DNA of 64,000 bases from Postechiella sp039985655 (GTDB taxonomy: Bacteria > Bacteroidota > Bacteroidia > Flavobacteriales > Flavobacteriaceae): contig JBDWSF010000018.1 of the NCBI GenBank assembly GCA_039985655.1, positions 62,001 to 126,000 of the forward strand, read 5' to 3'. The notes under the pieces were generated by a model. That model was given only the letters and a program-made list of their open reading frames with translations, ran no database searches and was not told the origin of the DNA. How positions within the stretch are numbered: position 1 is the stretch's first letter; each line of letters starts with the position of its first letter. Of this stretch, positions 44,081-53,438 are shown piece after piece. Both the position numbers and the translations under genes were made by a program.

Positions 44081-47000
44081 TTAAAATTCAGAAGGAGGAA
44101 CACCATGTAACTTTTTAAAAGATGTAGAAAAATAAGATGTTGATTCAATACCAATTTGATACATAACCTCTGCAACCTTTAACCCATTATTTTCTCTTAA
44201 CAATTCTGCTGCTCTTTGTAGTCTAAAATTACGTAAATATACGTTTGGTACTTGACCTGTTAATTGTTTTAACCTTCTATAGAGTTGAGAAGTACTCAAA
44301 CTTACCGCATGAGCCAATTCTTCAACCCCAAAATTAGAATCAGATATATTTTTTTCTATAGCACTAATGACTTTATTTAAAAATTCGATATCTTTTGTAG
44401 AAATATCAATATCTTTTTTGGGCAATAAGCTGTTTTTGGAGAAGTATTCTTTTAATTTTATATTGTTTTGAATTAATTTATCTATACGTAATTCAAGATG
44501 CTTTAAAGAAAAAGGCTTACTAATATATTCATCTGCTCCAAACTCTAAACCTTTAATTAGGTTTTCACTATCTCCTAATGCTGTTAATAAAAGGACAGGA
44601 ATATGGCATATGGCGACATCTTTTTTAATTTCTTTACAAAGCTCAAAACCATTCATTTCAGGCATCATTACATCACTAATTACTAAGTGGGGTTTGTTTG
44701 ATTTAATTTTTTCTAAACCTTCAATACCATTGTTTGCTATAATAAGGTTATAGTGATCTGATAAAGATATTGCTAAGAAGTTTTGAACATCTTCTTCATT
44801 TTCTACAATTAAAATAGTATGTTCTTTTTGAGGACTATTTTTGGATACATTTCGTGCATTTATAATTTTAGAATTAATAGGAATTGGAACCCAGTTTTTT
44901 ATAAAAGATTCTCCTGATTGAGAAACATTATCTAATAAAATGTCTTTATTTGTTTTAGAAGGAATCAATATAGAAAAACGAGTTTCGCTAAAAGGTTTAC
45001 TCTTAACAGAGATGGTTCCACCCATTAAATCTATTATAGACTTACAAAAAGCTAAACCAATGCCACCTCCACTTATTTTTTCATCATTATCTCCTAATTG
45101 ATAAAACCGCTCAAAAATATCTTTCAAATTCTCTTTAGGTATTCCTTTTCCATTATCAATGACATCAATTCTTATTATTTTTTTATTAGACTGTTTTATA
45201 ATATCAGACTCTAGACTTATATTGCCATTTGGAGGTGTATTTTTAAATGAGTTAGATAGTAAATTATAAATAATACGTTCTACTTTTTCTACGTCTATAA
45301 CGATGTCTTCATTGGGGGAATTAACTTTATAAAAAAAGTTTATGTTTTTTTCGGTTGCATAATTTTCAAATGCTTCGGTTGAAGGATACATAAAATTACC
45401 CAAAGTGTTTTTTGTTAACTTTAAGTTTGTATAGCCTTGTTCAGCTTGCCTAAACGTAATTAATTGATCCGCTAAACTCAGAAGCCTCTTTGTGTTTTTT
45501 TGAATAATTTCTAAATACTTAGTGTTTTTAATATCATTATTTTGTTCTATAACACGTTCCAAAGGCCCCGAAATTAAAGTTAATGGCGTACGGAATTCAT
45601 GAGAGATATTCGTGAAAAACCTAAATTTACCCTGATTTGTTTCATCCAATTGTTTTTTATTTAACTCCTCATATTTTAAGCGTTGTTTTAATTTTTCATG
45701 CTCCACAAAGTATATTATTACTCCTAAAGTTGCTGATATAATTAATAACGAAAAAATTAAAATACTCCACCAAGTAAAATACCACGGAGGTAAAATTTCT
45801 AATTTTAAATTTGTTGTTTCATTATTCCAAACACCATCTCCATTTGCTCCTTTTATTTTTAAAGTGTAACTACCAGGAGATAAGTTTGTGTATGTTACAT
45901 TCGTTTTACCCGTGTTTTTTTCTATCCAACTTTCATTAAAACCTTCTAATTGATAAGCGACTTTATTTTTATAAGGAGAAGTACTATGCTGCACTGCTAG
46001 ATTAAATGCTATTATTTGTTCATTTTGATTTATAGATATACTTTCGGTTTCTGAAATGGATTTTTTAAGTATAACGTTTCCCTCATGTTCTTCGCCAATT
46101 TCAATAGTCTTATTATTTAATAATAAGGATGTTATTAAAACTTTTGGGAGTGAACTATTTAATTTTATTGTACTAGGATCAAAAATGGTTAATCCATTTA
46201 GTCCACCAAAATAATAAAAACCAGATTTTCCTTTATGGTATGCGCCTTGCCTAAAATTGTTATTAATTAAGCCATCTCTAACATCAAAAACATCTACGGC
46301 GTTATCCTCAATGTTAAATTTACACAACCCCATGTCGGTACTAAGCCATAATAAATTATTCTCTTCGGGTATTATTCCATAAACAGCATCATCAGGTAAA
46401 ATGTTTTTTTTTCTGAAATAATCAATTTTCGAAAGCTTTCCTAAACTATCAAAAACCATTTTGTTTAAACCTCCTCCAAAAGTGCCCACCCATATATTAT
46501 GCTTATCATCTTCATATAACGAGAAAATATTATTGTTACTAAGCTTAAATTTTTCATTGTTAGTAAAATCGTTTTCTTCTGTAAAAGTTATAATGCCATC
46601 ATTTATATGTCCTTTATGTAAACCGTTTAAAGTACCCACCCAATACGTACCACGAGAATCTTTTAAAATAGTATGTGCTAAGTCTAAACCGAGCTCTATC
46701 GCTGAAGAAATTTCTATAATGGGCGCTTTTTCTTTTTCAATATCTTGCCATGGATTTTGAAGTACAATAACTTGATTGCCACCTAAAACAATCTGGTTAT
46801 CATCTGTTTGATTAATTGTAAAATAGACTTGACTTGGTAATACTTTTTCGTTTTTTGATAGTTCTATTTTTTTAAATTTCTTATTCTTCGGGTTATAAAC
46901 TACTAAAGAGAATTCTGTGCCAAACCAGATGTATCCTTTTCTATCCTCGTATATACATCTAATAATATCTTGTTTTGATAAAGGGAACGCTTTATTAAGT

Positions 47001-48226
47001 TTTTCAAAGCGAAGGTTTTGTATATTACTATTCACTTTCTCTATACTCCTAAATATAGATTCGTTATAGCTTGATACCCATAGAATACCTCTACTATCTT
47101 CTAAAATGGATGTAATTAAATTATCTGAAATTGATGACGTATCGTATGGGTTATTTGTATAATTAACAAATTGTTTTTGTGATTCATCTAGTTTATTAAT
47201 ACCACCTTGTGCAGTTCCAATCCATATGACATTATAATTATCTTCAAAAATAGAATAAATATAAGGGCTACTTAACCCCAATTTATTTTTGGGATTATAA
47301 TTGAAGTTTTCAAAACGATCACTACTTGATATATATTTTGCAAGTCCATTTTCTTTTGTTCCAATCCATACAGCGCCATTATGGTCTTCTAAAATAGTAT
47401 TAATAACCAAATTAGTAGATAAAGAATTTTGGTTAATTTGATCAAATCTCTTTATAACATGAATTCTATCACCTTCTAAAGTCATTTTAAAAAGACCGTT
47501 GTCTGTGCCTATCCAAAAAATATCTTTGATTTTTTTTATTGCTGTAACATTATAATTCGAAAAAACATCAAAATTTATAGTCGTTTTTACTGTTATTGTT
47601 TTATCATTTAAAACCTTTTGAAAATTAACACTATATAATCCATTGTCTGTTCCTAATAAAATAGAATCATTATTTAAGAAGTAAAAATCATTTATATTAT
47701 TTATGGTTGAAACAGATGATAAAATATTTTCAGAAATTTTATAAACACCTTTGTCGATATCTATTGGACTGCATACAAATAATTCATTCTCTGTAGAAAT
47801 CCAAATATTCCCTTTAGGCCCAGAGTTAATTTGAGTAATACTAAATTTTGAAGGAATAGGTATTATATGAAATTTTTCAAGCCAAGGGATATATATATTT
47901 AAACCTGCATTTGCACCAATCCACAACACACCATCATTATCATTATATAAGAGATCTATATAGTTATTAGAAATACTTTTTTCTATATCTGAGTCATTTG
48001 TGAAACTCTTAAATTCATAACCATCATATTTAATTAATCCGTTTGGAGTGCCAAACCATAAAAAACCATATTTGTCTTGCTCAATAGCTTTAATAGTATT
48101 TTGATTAAACCCTTCTTTATTTGAAAAGCGTTCAATTTTTTGAGCAGATAGAGGTGACGCATTTGCCAACATCAATAATGTTTCTAAAAAAAGATAAATA
48201 ATTGATAATTTGCAATATTTTTTCAT
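44081..48226 (-). CDS. Hybrid two-component system regulator (HTCS)
   Basis: I chose the ATG at 48226 (1381 residues), which begins on a signal peptide (ending PLSAQ); a longer reading from 48325 would translate through an inverted-repeat arm. Periplasmic part: two Reg_prop beta-propellers (repeats such as GFLWFGTPNGLIKYDG, GVLWIGANAGLNIY) and a Y_Y_Y domain (about 700-790). A transmembrane helix lies at about 818-845, then a HisKA with His876 in ISHEFRTPLT, an ATPase domain (DNGKGIPKENL, GGGIGLAFCKSI), a receiver with Asp1185 in LVISDVMMPEMNG, and a C-terminal AraC helix-turn-helix. It would sense an oligosaccharide and activate the adjacent operons. It has its own transcription unit. Confidence 0.95.
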   Translation of the reverse strand: MKKYCKLSIIYLFLETLLMLANASPLSAQKIERFSNKEGFNQNTIKAIEQDKYGFLWFGTPNGLIKYDGYEFKSFTNDSDIEKSISNNYIDLLYNDNDGVLWIGANAGLNIYIPWLEKFHIIPIPSKFSITQINSGPKGNIWISTENELFVCSPIDIDKGVYKISENILSSVSTINNINDFYFLNNDSILLGTDNGLYSVNFQKVLNDKTITVKTTINFDVFSNYNVTAIKKIKDIFWIGTDNGLFKMTLEGDRIHVIKRFDQINQNSLSTNLVINTILEDHNGAVWIGTKENGLAKYISSSDRFENFNYNPKNKLGLSSPYIYSIFEDNYNVIWIGTAQGGINKLDESQKQFVNYTNNPYDTSSISDNLITSILEDSRGILWVSSYNESIFRSIEKVNSNIQNLRFEKLNKAFPLSKQDIIRCIYEDRKGYIWFGTEFSLVVYNPKNKKFKKIELSKNEKVLPSQVYFTINQTDDNQIVLGGNQVIVLQNPWQDIEKEKAPIIEISSAIELGLDLAHTILKDSRGTYWVGTLNGLHKGHINDGIITFTEENDFTNNEKFKLSNNNIFSLYEDDKHNIWVGTFGGGLNKMVFDSLGKLSKIDYFRKKNILPDDAVYGIIPEENNLLWLSTDMGLCKFNIEDNAVDVFDVRDGLINNNFRQGAYHKGKSGFYYFGGLNGLTIFDPSTIKLNSSLPKVLITSLLLNNKTIEIGEEHEGNVILKKSISETESISINQNEQIIAFNLAVQHSTSPYKNKVAYQLEGFNESWIEKNTGKTNVTYTNLSPGSYTLKIKGANGDGVWNNETTNLKLEILPPWYFTWWSILIFSLLIISATLGVIIYFVEHEKLKQRLKYEELNKKQLDETNQGKFRFFTNISHEFRTPLTLISGPLERVIEQNNDIKNTKYLEIIQKNTKRLLSLADQLITFRQAEQGYTNLKLTKNTLGNFMYPSTEAFENYATEKNINFFYKVNSPNEDIVIDVEKVERIIYNLLSNSFKNTPPNGNISLESDIIKQSNKKIIRIDVIDNGKGIPKENLKDIFERFYQLGDNDEKISGGGIGLAFCKSIIDLMGGTISVKSKPFSETRFSILIPSKTNKDILLDNVSQSGESFIKNWVPIPINSKIINARNVSKNSPQKEHTILIVENEEDVQNFLAISLSDHYNLIIANNGIEGLEKIKSNKPHLVISDVMMPEMNGFELCKEIKKDVAICHIPVLLLTALGDSENLIKGLEFGADEYISKPFSLKHLELRIDKLIQNNIKLKEYFSKNSLLPKKDIDISTKDIEFLNKVISAIEKNISDSNFGVEELAHAVSLSTSQLYRRLKQLTGQVPNVYLRNFRLQRAAELLRENNGLKVAEVMYQIGIESTSYFSTSFKKLHGVPPSEF

Positions 48227-48270
48227 GTGTTTAAATTGAAAGTATAAACGTTTTATTTTAAAGTTTAATA

Positions 48271-48430
48271 ATACCAATTCTGTATTGAAATGACTGCAAT
48301 AAAACGCCCTTTTTCCTTTCTGCATTAATATAAAATGAAACCGTAACTGAGGCTATGCTTTATTTTTCTATTTCGTATAAAGAAAAAAATCATCATTTTT
48401 TTTACAGTAATTTCAATACAGAATTGGTAT
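48271..48430. repeat. MITE-like element with 26-base terminal inverted repeats
   Basis: The segment 48271-48296 is repeated inverted at 48405-48430 with one mismatch; the outer 21 bases are identical. The 108 bases between are AT-rich without an ORF. The element lies in the upstream region of the HTCS gene. The outer end of the right arm, AGAATTGGTAT, also occurs alone at 44046-44056, on the other side of the HTCS gene. No target-site duplication is evident. Confidence 0.7.
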
Positions 48431-48436
48431 AATATG

Positions 48437-48475
48437 TAAAAAAATAAAACCACTATGTGAATTTATAATGGTTTT
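48437..48475 (-). terminator. Terminator of the leftward SusC-SusD-GH29-TIM-barrel operon
   Basis: On the minus strand an AAAACCAT arm pairs with ATAGTGGTTTT, followed by a T-tract of seven. It separates the operon from the HTCS gene. Confidence 0.7.
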
Positions 48476-48533
48476 AAAACGACCTGCTGTAAGATACAAA
48501 ATATGTGGCTTATCTTCTATATTTAAAAAATGA

Positions 48534-49676
48534 TTATTTCCAGGTTATTTTGGCTTTTTTAGTTTCTAAATTGACCCAAATAGAAGCGTGTTCAAAATCA
48601 CGTGTTAATTCCCAACCATTAACTTTCATATCATGTAATGGTTTCCCCAAAGGCTTATCGAATTCAGGATACCAATCTATGGCACCATGTTTAAAACGAT
48701 ATCCCCAATTGTATATGAAATATGAATTTTCTTGAGCACCTGCTAAAAAGGATGCTAAAGGGAATGTTATATTTTCTTTAGAAATTTTTTGTTTCTCTTT
48801 TAATGGTTTTTTCATAAAACCTTTGTCTATCCAAGCGTACCCAGGCCAGCCTTTAAAGACTACTATTTTTCCAGTTTTTCCAGTTTTCTCCATTTCTTGT
48901 ATGTCTTTAAGCATACTTTCTTTAGAGTTACTTTTGATGATGCCAAAATGTTCAATCATTACGGCATCAGTATTTTCTGGAAAATTATTTCCAGTATTAT
49001 TGTTGGGGATAGAGCGAATACCATTATAAACAATAAGTTTATCGTTGCCTAATGCTGTTCTTGTCTCCTTAATTAAATCTTTTAAGCCTAGTTGGATAGC
49101 ATCGTATTTTTCTTGACCCCAAAGCTTTATATTAGCTTTACTCGCTACTTGAATAAAGGCATCCATAAATATACCATCTGTAGAACCATTTAAAATTTCT
49201 TTTTTTGCGGTTTCTACCCACCATTTTCGAACTTCTGGATTAGAAAGGTCATAACGTCTTATACTCCCATTTTTCAGGTCATATTCGCTGTTTTTTGTTT
49301 TTAACCACCATTCTGGATGGTTTTCATAAACATTATGAGCTTCATACATGGAGTAATCTAAAAAGGCATTCCAATAGAAAATGACTTTCATATTGGGGTT
49401 CAGTTTTTTTAGTTTTTTTGCGTCTTCTTCAATACCAGTTTCAGTATTTTTATATTTAGGCAGTCCATGCCCTTTTTCTAAAACTATAAAGTTTGAATGG
49501 GATGTAATAAATTTTGCTTCATCATTCGATAATTCTCCGTTTTTTCCAAAATGGAAAGCTATAGGAACGTTGTCCCAACTAAACTTCGGGTATTTTTTAT
49601 CTGCTTGTCCAATAGATTGAAAGCAAATTAAAAATATTAAAGCACGAATAAAAAGTTTGATTGAGCAACGTTGCAT
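48534..49676 (-). CDS. Putative TIM-barrel glycoside hydrolase (GHL-type), exported
   Basis: A 380-residue protein with a Sec signal peptide (about 1-24). The pattern of alternating strands and helices resembles hypothetical GHL-type TIM-barrel glycosidases. Typical pieces are FSWDNVPIAFHFG, MKVIFYWNAFLDY, HPEWWLK, YDLSNPEVRKWWVE and a DGIFMDAF strand. Acidic residues at strand ends, D172 (DGIFMDA) and E242 (VMIEHFG), are the best catalytic candidates. The gene at 58463 is a paralogue with the same two positions (D182, E254). Both lie directly next to a GH29 gene, so a role on fucose polymers is likely. It could be an endo-acting fucanase; I cannot confirm membership in any described endo-fucanase family. 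The gap to the GH29 gene is seven bases. Confidence 0.6.
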   Translation of the reverse strand: MQRCSIKLFIRALIFLICFQSIGQADKKYPKFSWDNVPIAFHFGKNGELSNDEAKFITSHSNFIVLEKGHGLPKYKNTETGIEEDAKKLKKLNPNMKVIFYWNAFLDYSMYEAHNVYENHPEWWLKTKNSEYDLKNGSIRRYDLSNPEVRKWWVETAKKEILNGSTDGIFMDAFIQVASKANIKLWGQEKYDAIQLGLKDLIKETRTALGNDKLIVYNGIRSIPNNNTGNNFPENTDAVMIEHFGIIKSNSKESMLKDIQEMEKTGKTGKIVVFKGWPGYAWIDKGFMKKPLKEKQKISKENITFPLASFLAGAQENSYFIYNWGYRFKHGAIDWYPEFDKPLGKPLHDMKVNGWELTRDFEHASIWVNLETKKAKITWK

Positions 49677-49683
49677 AAGCTTC

Positions 49684-51495
49684 TTAATTAGAGATTGGTA
49701 TTAATACTATTGATTTTAAACTAGAGGTTGTTTTACCTCCTTCTACTAATGATACAGAGATGGTGTGTTTACCCGGTTTTTTAAACTCCAAAATGCCCAT
49801 GTTGTAGTTTATATATTTTTCAGTGGCAGCTTGTTGATTTTGAATGGTAATATCTTCATCTGTAGAGACTCTCCATACCAGTCTGCCTTCGCCAGCATAG
49901 CAAAGGTCAACATAATAATATCCAGGTTTTTGAACATTAACATCCCATTTAACTGTGCTGTTTTCTTTCCAATTACCTACTTGGTTTACGTGCTTCCATT
50001 CTCCAAATTTTTCCATCCAACGAATGTTCTTTTGTTCCGCGTTACTTACTTCTCCAAATTCAGTAATTAATTCAGTTTCAACATTAGGATATACGCCTAA
50101 TTCTTCATCATTAACAACGATGTTTTCGCCGCTTTTAAGTTTTAATTCGATAATAGAAATCAACTTTTCAGGGGCTTTAAATGGAATATCAAAAATGATC
50201 CATTGATCTTTTTCTTGTTTAAAATCAATAGTTATATCCTTTCCATCTGAGTTTAATATTTTAGCTGATTTTATTTCACGTTGCAGTTCTGGTAAATATA
50301 GTTTACCATCAATAGGCCATGTTGAAACAGCTAAAAACATAGCGTTCTTCTTAGTGGTAACATCTCCCCAAGGTAACTTATAGTCCCATGGTGAAGCACC
50401 TGCTCCGTATACAACTTGAGGATACTTTTTAAGCCATTCTCCAGATTCTCTTAAAAATTTTGATCCAATTTCAGGTACTGCTCCTAAATTATTAGGACCT
50501 ACATTAAACAAATAAGAGCCTCCTCTTGCAACGGTCTCTATGAGTCTAGACAATATGACTTTTGGACTCTTAAAATTGTTGTCATACCACGCGTAAGACC
50601 AAGAATCATTATTAGTGTCGCAAGTTTCCCATAAGCCTTGGATACGTTTTGTAGGCACTTCCATATCACCTACACTTGCATAATCACCTAAACCATATCC
50701 TACTCGGCTACACATCATAGCTTTAGGCTGTAGTTCTCTAACCATGGCTGCTAGTTCTACTACATATTCTTTTTTCATATCTCCAGGTGTATCAAACCAA
50801 ACAAAGTCTATTTCCCCATAGTTTGTACAAATTTCTTTTACCTGAGGTTTACACTTATTGTAGAAATAGTCTTTAAAATCGGCTTCCTTTCCATTTTCGT
50901 CTAGTTTAGGACCTCTTGTTCCACCTGGAGTAGTCCAATCTTGATTATGTGAATAATAAAAGCCAAAACCTAATCCTAATTCATGGCATGCATCTGATAA
51001 TTCATGCATAGGGTCTCTTCCAAATGGCGTAGCATCTACGATGTCAAAATCACTTACTTTTGAGTCAAACATAGCAAACCCTTCATGGTGTTTACTTGTT
51101 ATAACTATATATTTCATTCCGGCATCTTTAGCTAATTGAGCGATTTTTTTTGCATCAAACTCGATAGGATTAAAACCTTTAGCAATTTGTTTGTAATCGG
51201 CAACAGGGATACCTGCCATTCTAGGATTCATAATCCATTCTCCAATGCCATAATATGTTTTATTATTCCAGACGCCTCCTAGATTGGAAAATAATCCCCA
51301 ATGAATGAACATTCCAAAATTACTTTCATCAAAGAACTTTGCTTTTCCATTTTTTAGGGCATCGACCGAAACATTGGTTTCTCCCCACATTTCTTCCATT
51401 CCTTTACCCTTTTTATCTTGGGAATATGAAAGGTTTGAAATACATATTATAGATAAGAACAATAGTAGGTAGTTCTTTATTTTTTTTAAATTCAT
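49684..51495 (-). CDS. GH29 alpha-L-fucosidase
   Basis: A 603-residue GH29 enzyme with a Sec signal peptide (about 1-26, ending LSYSQ) and no lipobox, so probably soluble periplasmic. The barrel shows MFIHWGLFSN (62-71), VITSKHHEGFAMFDS (131-145), GFYYSHNQDW and the nucleophile D235 in VWFDTPGDM. The last 100 residues form a sandwich (KFGEWKHVNQVGNW). It is a paralogue of the enzyme at 33499, with the same domains and length; their different anchoring suggests a division between cell surface and periplasm. It follows the SusD gene after a hairpin. Confidence 0.93.
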   Translation of the reverse strand: MNLKKIKNYLLLFLSIICISNLSYSQDKKGKGMEEMWGETNVSVDALKNGKAKFFDESNFGMFIHWGLFSNLGGVWNNKTYYGIGEWIMNPRMAGIPVADYKQIAKGFNPIEFDAKKIAQLAKDAGMKYIVITSKHHEGFAMFDSKVSDFDIVDATPFGRDPMHELSDACHELGLGFGFYYSHNQDWTTPGGTRGPKLDENGKEADFKDYFYNKCKPQVKEICTNYGEIDFVWFDTPGDMKKEYVVELAAMVRELQPKAMMCSRVGYGLGDYASVGDMEVPTKRIQGLWETCDTNNDSWSYAWYDNNFKSPKVILSRLIETVARGGSYLFNVGPNNLGAVPEIGSKFLRESGEWLKKYPQVVYGAGASPWDYKLPWGDVTTKKNAMFLAVSTWPIDGKLYLPELQREIKSAKILNSDGKDITIDFKQEKDQWIIFDIPFKAPEKLISIIELKLKSGENIVVNDEELGVYPNVETELITEFGEVSNAEQKNIRWMEKFGEWKHVNQVGNWKENSTVKWDVNVQKPGYYYVDLCYAGEGRLVWRVSTDEDITIQNQQAATEKYINYNMGILEFKKPGKHTISVSLVEGGKTTSSLKSIVLIPISN

Positions 51496-51683
51496 TCTCT
51501 TAAATTTTAAATTTCGCCATTTATTTATAAAACATATACTTGTCTAGTAAAAACAAATATTTTATTTTTTTTTTGGGTAAAGCACAAAAAAGTATGTGCT
51601 CTATTCTGTTACTCTGTTATTTAAATAGTGTTTCGTATTATTTCAAAAGAGACGTTTTATATTTTCATTTGAAATAATTAATA

Positions 51684-51724
51684 AAAACCCCCGCTTTTTT
51701 GTAAGTAAAAAAACAAGGGGTTAT
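51684..51724 (-). terminator. Hairpin between SusD and GH29 genes (leftward)
   Basis: An AACCCC/GGGGTT outer stem and a T6/A6 inner stem flank a short loop; the minus strand continues in A/T-rich sequence. It probably attenuates transcription between SusD and the downstream enzyme genes, giving more transporter than enzyme. Confidence 0.55.
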
Positions 51725-51741
51725 TTACCATTCTTTTTTAT

Positions 51742-53412
51742 TTAGTATCCATCATTTTGGATCCATCCATTCTCTATGTTCAAATCCATTTCTGATTGAG
51801 GAATAGGGAATAACCACTCATTATCTGGCCATACTGGTCTGTCATTATAAAAAGGCGTATAACAATTTCTATAATTTGTTAAAGACCCTTGTTCTGCAGT
51901 CCAATCAAGATTTATATTTGTTGTTTCTGAAACGAGTCTATTAGTTCTAATTAAATCGAATTTTCGTTTAAATTCTGCATTCAATTCAACGCGTCTTTCT
52001 TGCCAAACTGCATTTCTAAAGTCACTTTGTGATAAAGCAGGTGTTAAATCTGCTAAGCCAGCTCTGTTTCTAATATCGTTTATAGCTTTATAGGCATCAG
52101 CATTTGGAGCTCCATCAGCTTCATTCTGTGCTTCTGCATAAATTAATAAGGCATCGGCATAGCGATATAATATAAGGTTTGAATCGGTATATTGAAAACT
52201 TGAACCTTCTCCTCCTAGATAATAAGTAATATCTATAAACTTTCTAAAAGTAGGCTGGCAAAGGTAAGGCTTCCCTGAATCAGAATCATATCTTGTCATG
52301 ATACTCCAAATTCTTTCATCGCCGTCTTCAAAGGCATCATATAAATCTGGAGTAGGCAATTGTGCCCCAACACCTGGAGGTCGTCCAGGAAAAAACAACC
52401 CATCAGGATTAGTTGATGTTTCCTGTCTCAAATTACCTGGCCAACCTTCATCTACTAAAGGTCTTGCACCAGCATTCACTCCCCAGTAACCTGCTGCAGT
52501 ACTAGAACCATTACTTTCACGGCTTAACCAACTACCTTGACCAAGAATTGGAACATAAGATAGCTCTAATATAGACTCTTCTGTAAATGGAGCGTCATCT
52601 TCCCATGCCATAGCATATGCTGGTATATTTCCATCACCTACAGTATTTAAGCTGTGTGGGGAATCATCAATAACTTCTTTTGCCTTATCTCTGGCTAATG
52701 CCCAATTAGAGGCATCACCTTGAATAAAATTACCTTGAGATGTTCTTCTATGACCTGCGCGTGTTAAATACACTTCTGATAATAATAGTTTAGCAGTCCA
52801 TTTTGTAATGTGTCCATCATGTAAACCATCTCTACAATTTTCTTCAGCAAATTGAAGGTCTGGTATAATAACTTGATCATAGATGTTTTCTGCACTGATT
52901 CGTGGTTTTTGAAAATCAGCTTCGACAATTATTGCATCTAAAATTAATGGTTGATCGCCAAAAGCTCTAACTAATTGATAGTAGTATAATCCTCTTAATG
53001 CTCTTGCTTCTCCTAAAATTATGTTTTTTTCTGTTTCATCCATATCAATTGCAGGTACATATTCTAAGACGTTGTTAGCTCTACCAATGCCTATCCACCA
53101 ACGGCTATACACTAAGAATTGTTCAAATACGCGATCAGAAGGTGTTACGGTATGTGTTCCAAAAGCATTGTGAAATCCTCCAGCATTTCTACTAACCTGA
53201 TCATCCGTATAAGCATCAACAACAGGCCAAAACCTATTGTGTACCTCATTCATTTGTTGATAAACACCGTCGACAGCCGTTCTGGCATCTCCGGCAGTTT
53301 TAAAGTAATTACTCGCTGAAATGAATGTAGGTGGTTCTTCGAGAAGGTATTCCTCGCATGATATACTCATCGCTATAATAAGTAATAACCCTATTTTTAC
53401 TTTTATATTCAT
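51742..53412 (-). CDS. SusD-like glycan-binding lipoprotein (second)
   Basis: A 556-residue SusD/RagB protein. The lipobox SISC gives Cys19. Family landmarks are ASNYFKTAGDARTAVDGVYQQM, ILGEARALRGLYYYQLVRAFGDQPLI, LILYRYADALLIYAEAQNEADG and the C-terminal WPDNEWLFPIPQSEMDLN. It is encoded 26 bases after its SusC partner. It is longer than and only distantly similar to the first SusD, consistent with a different ligand. Confidence 0.96.
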   Translation of the reverse strand: MNIKVKIGLLLIIAMSISCEEYLLEEPPTFISASNYFKTAGDARTAVDGVYQQMNEVHNRFWPVVDAYTDDQVSRNAGGFHNAFGTHTVTPSDRVFEQFLVYSRWWIGIGRANNVLEYVPAIDMDETEKNIILGEARALRGLYYYQLVRAFGDQPLILDAIIVEADFQKPRISAENIYDQVIIPDLQFAEENCRDGLHDGHITKWTAKLLLSEVYLTRAGHRRTSQGNFIQGDASNWALARDKAKEVIDDSPHSLNTVGDGNIPAYAMAWEDDAPFTEESILELSYVPILGQGSWLSRESNGSSTAAGYWGVNAGARPLVDEGWPGNLRQETSTNPDGLFFPGRPPGVGAQLPTPDLYDAFEDGDERIWSIMTRYDSDSGKPYLCQPTFRKFIDITYYLGGEGSSFQYTDSNLILYRYADALLIYAEAQNEADGAPNADAYKAINDIRNRAGLADLTPALSQSDFRNAVWQERRVELNAEFKRKFDLIRTNRLVSETTNINLDWTAEQGSLTNYRNCYTPFYNDRPVWPDNEWLFPIPQSEMDLNIENGWIQNDGY

Positions 53413-53438
53413 TTTTTTATATTTTTAATTAGTTTTTA

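Noticed and set aside
44081..48325. Longer HTCS reading starting at 48325
   Set aside because: The extra 33 residues precede a normal signal peptide and are translated through an inverted-repeat arm; the ATG at 48226 is better.
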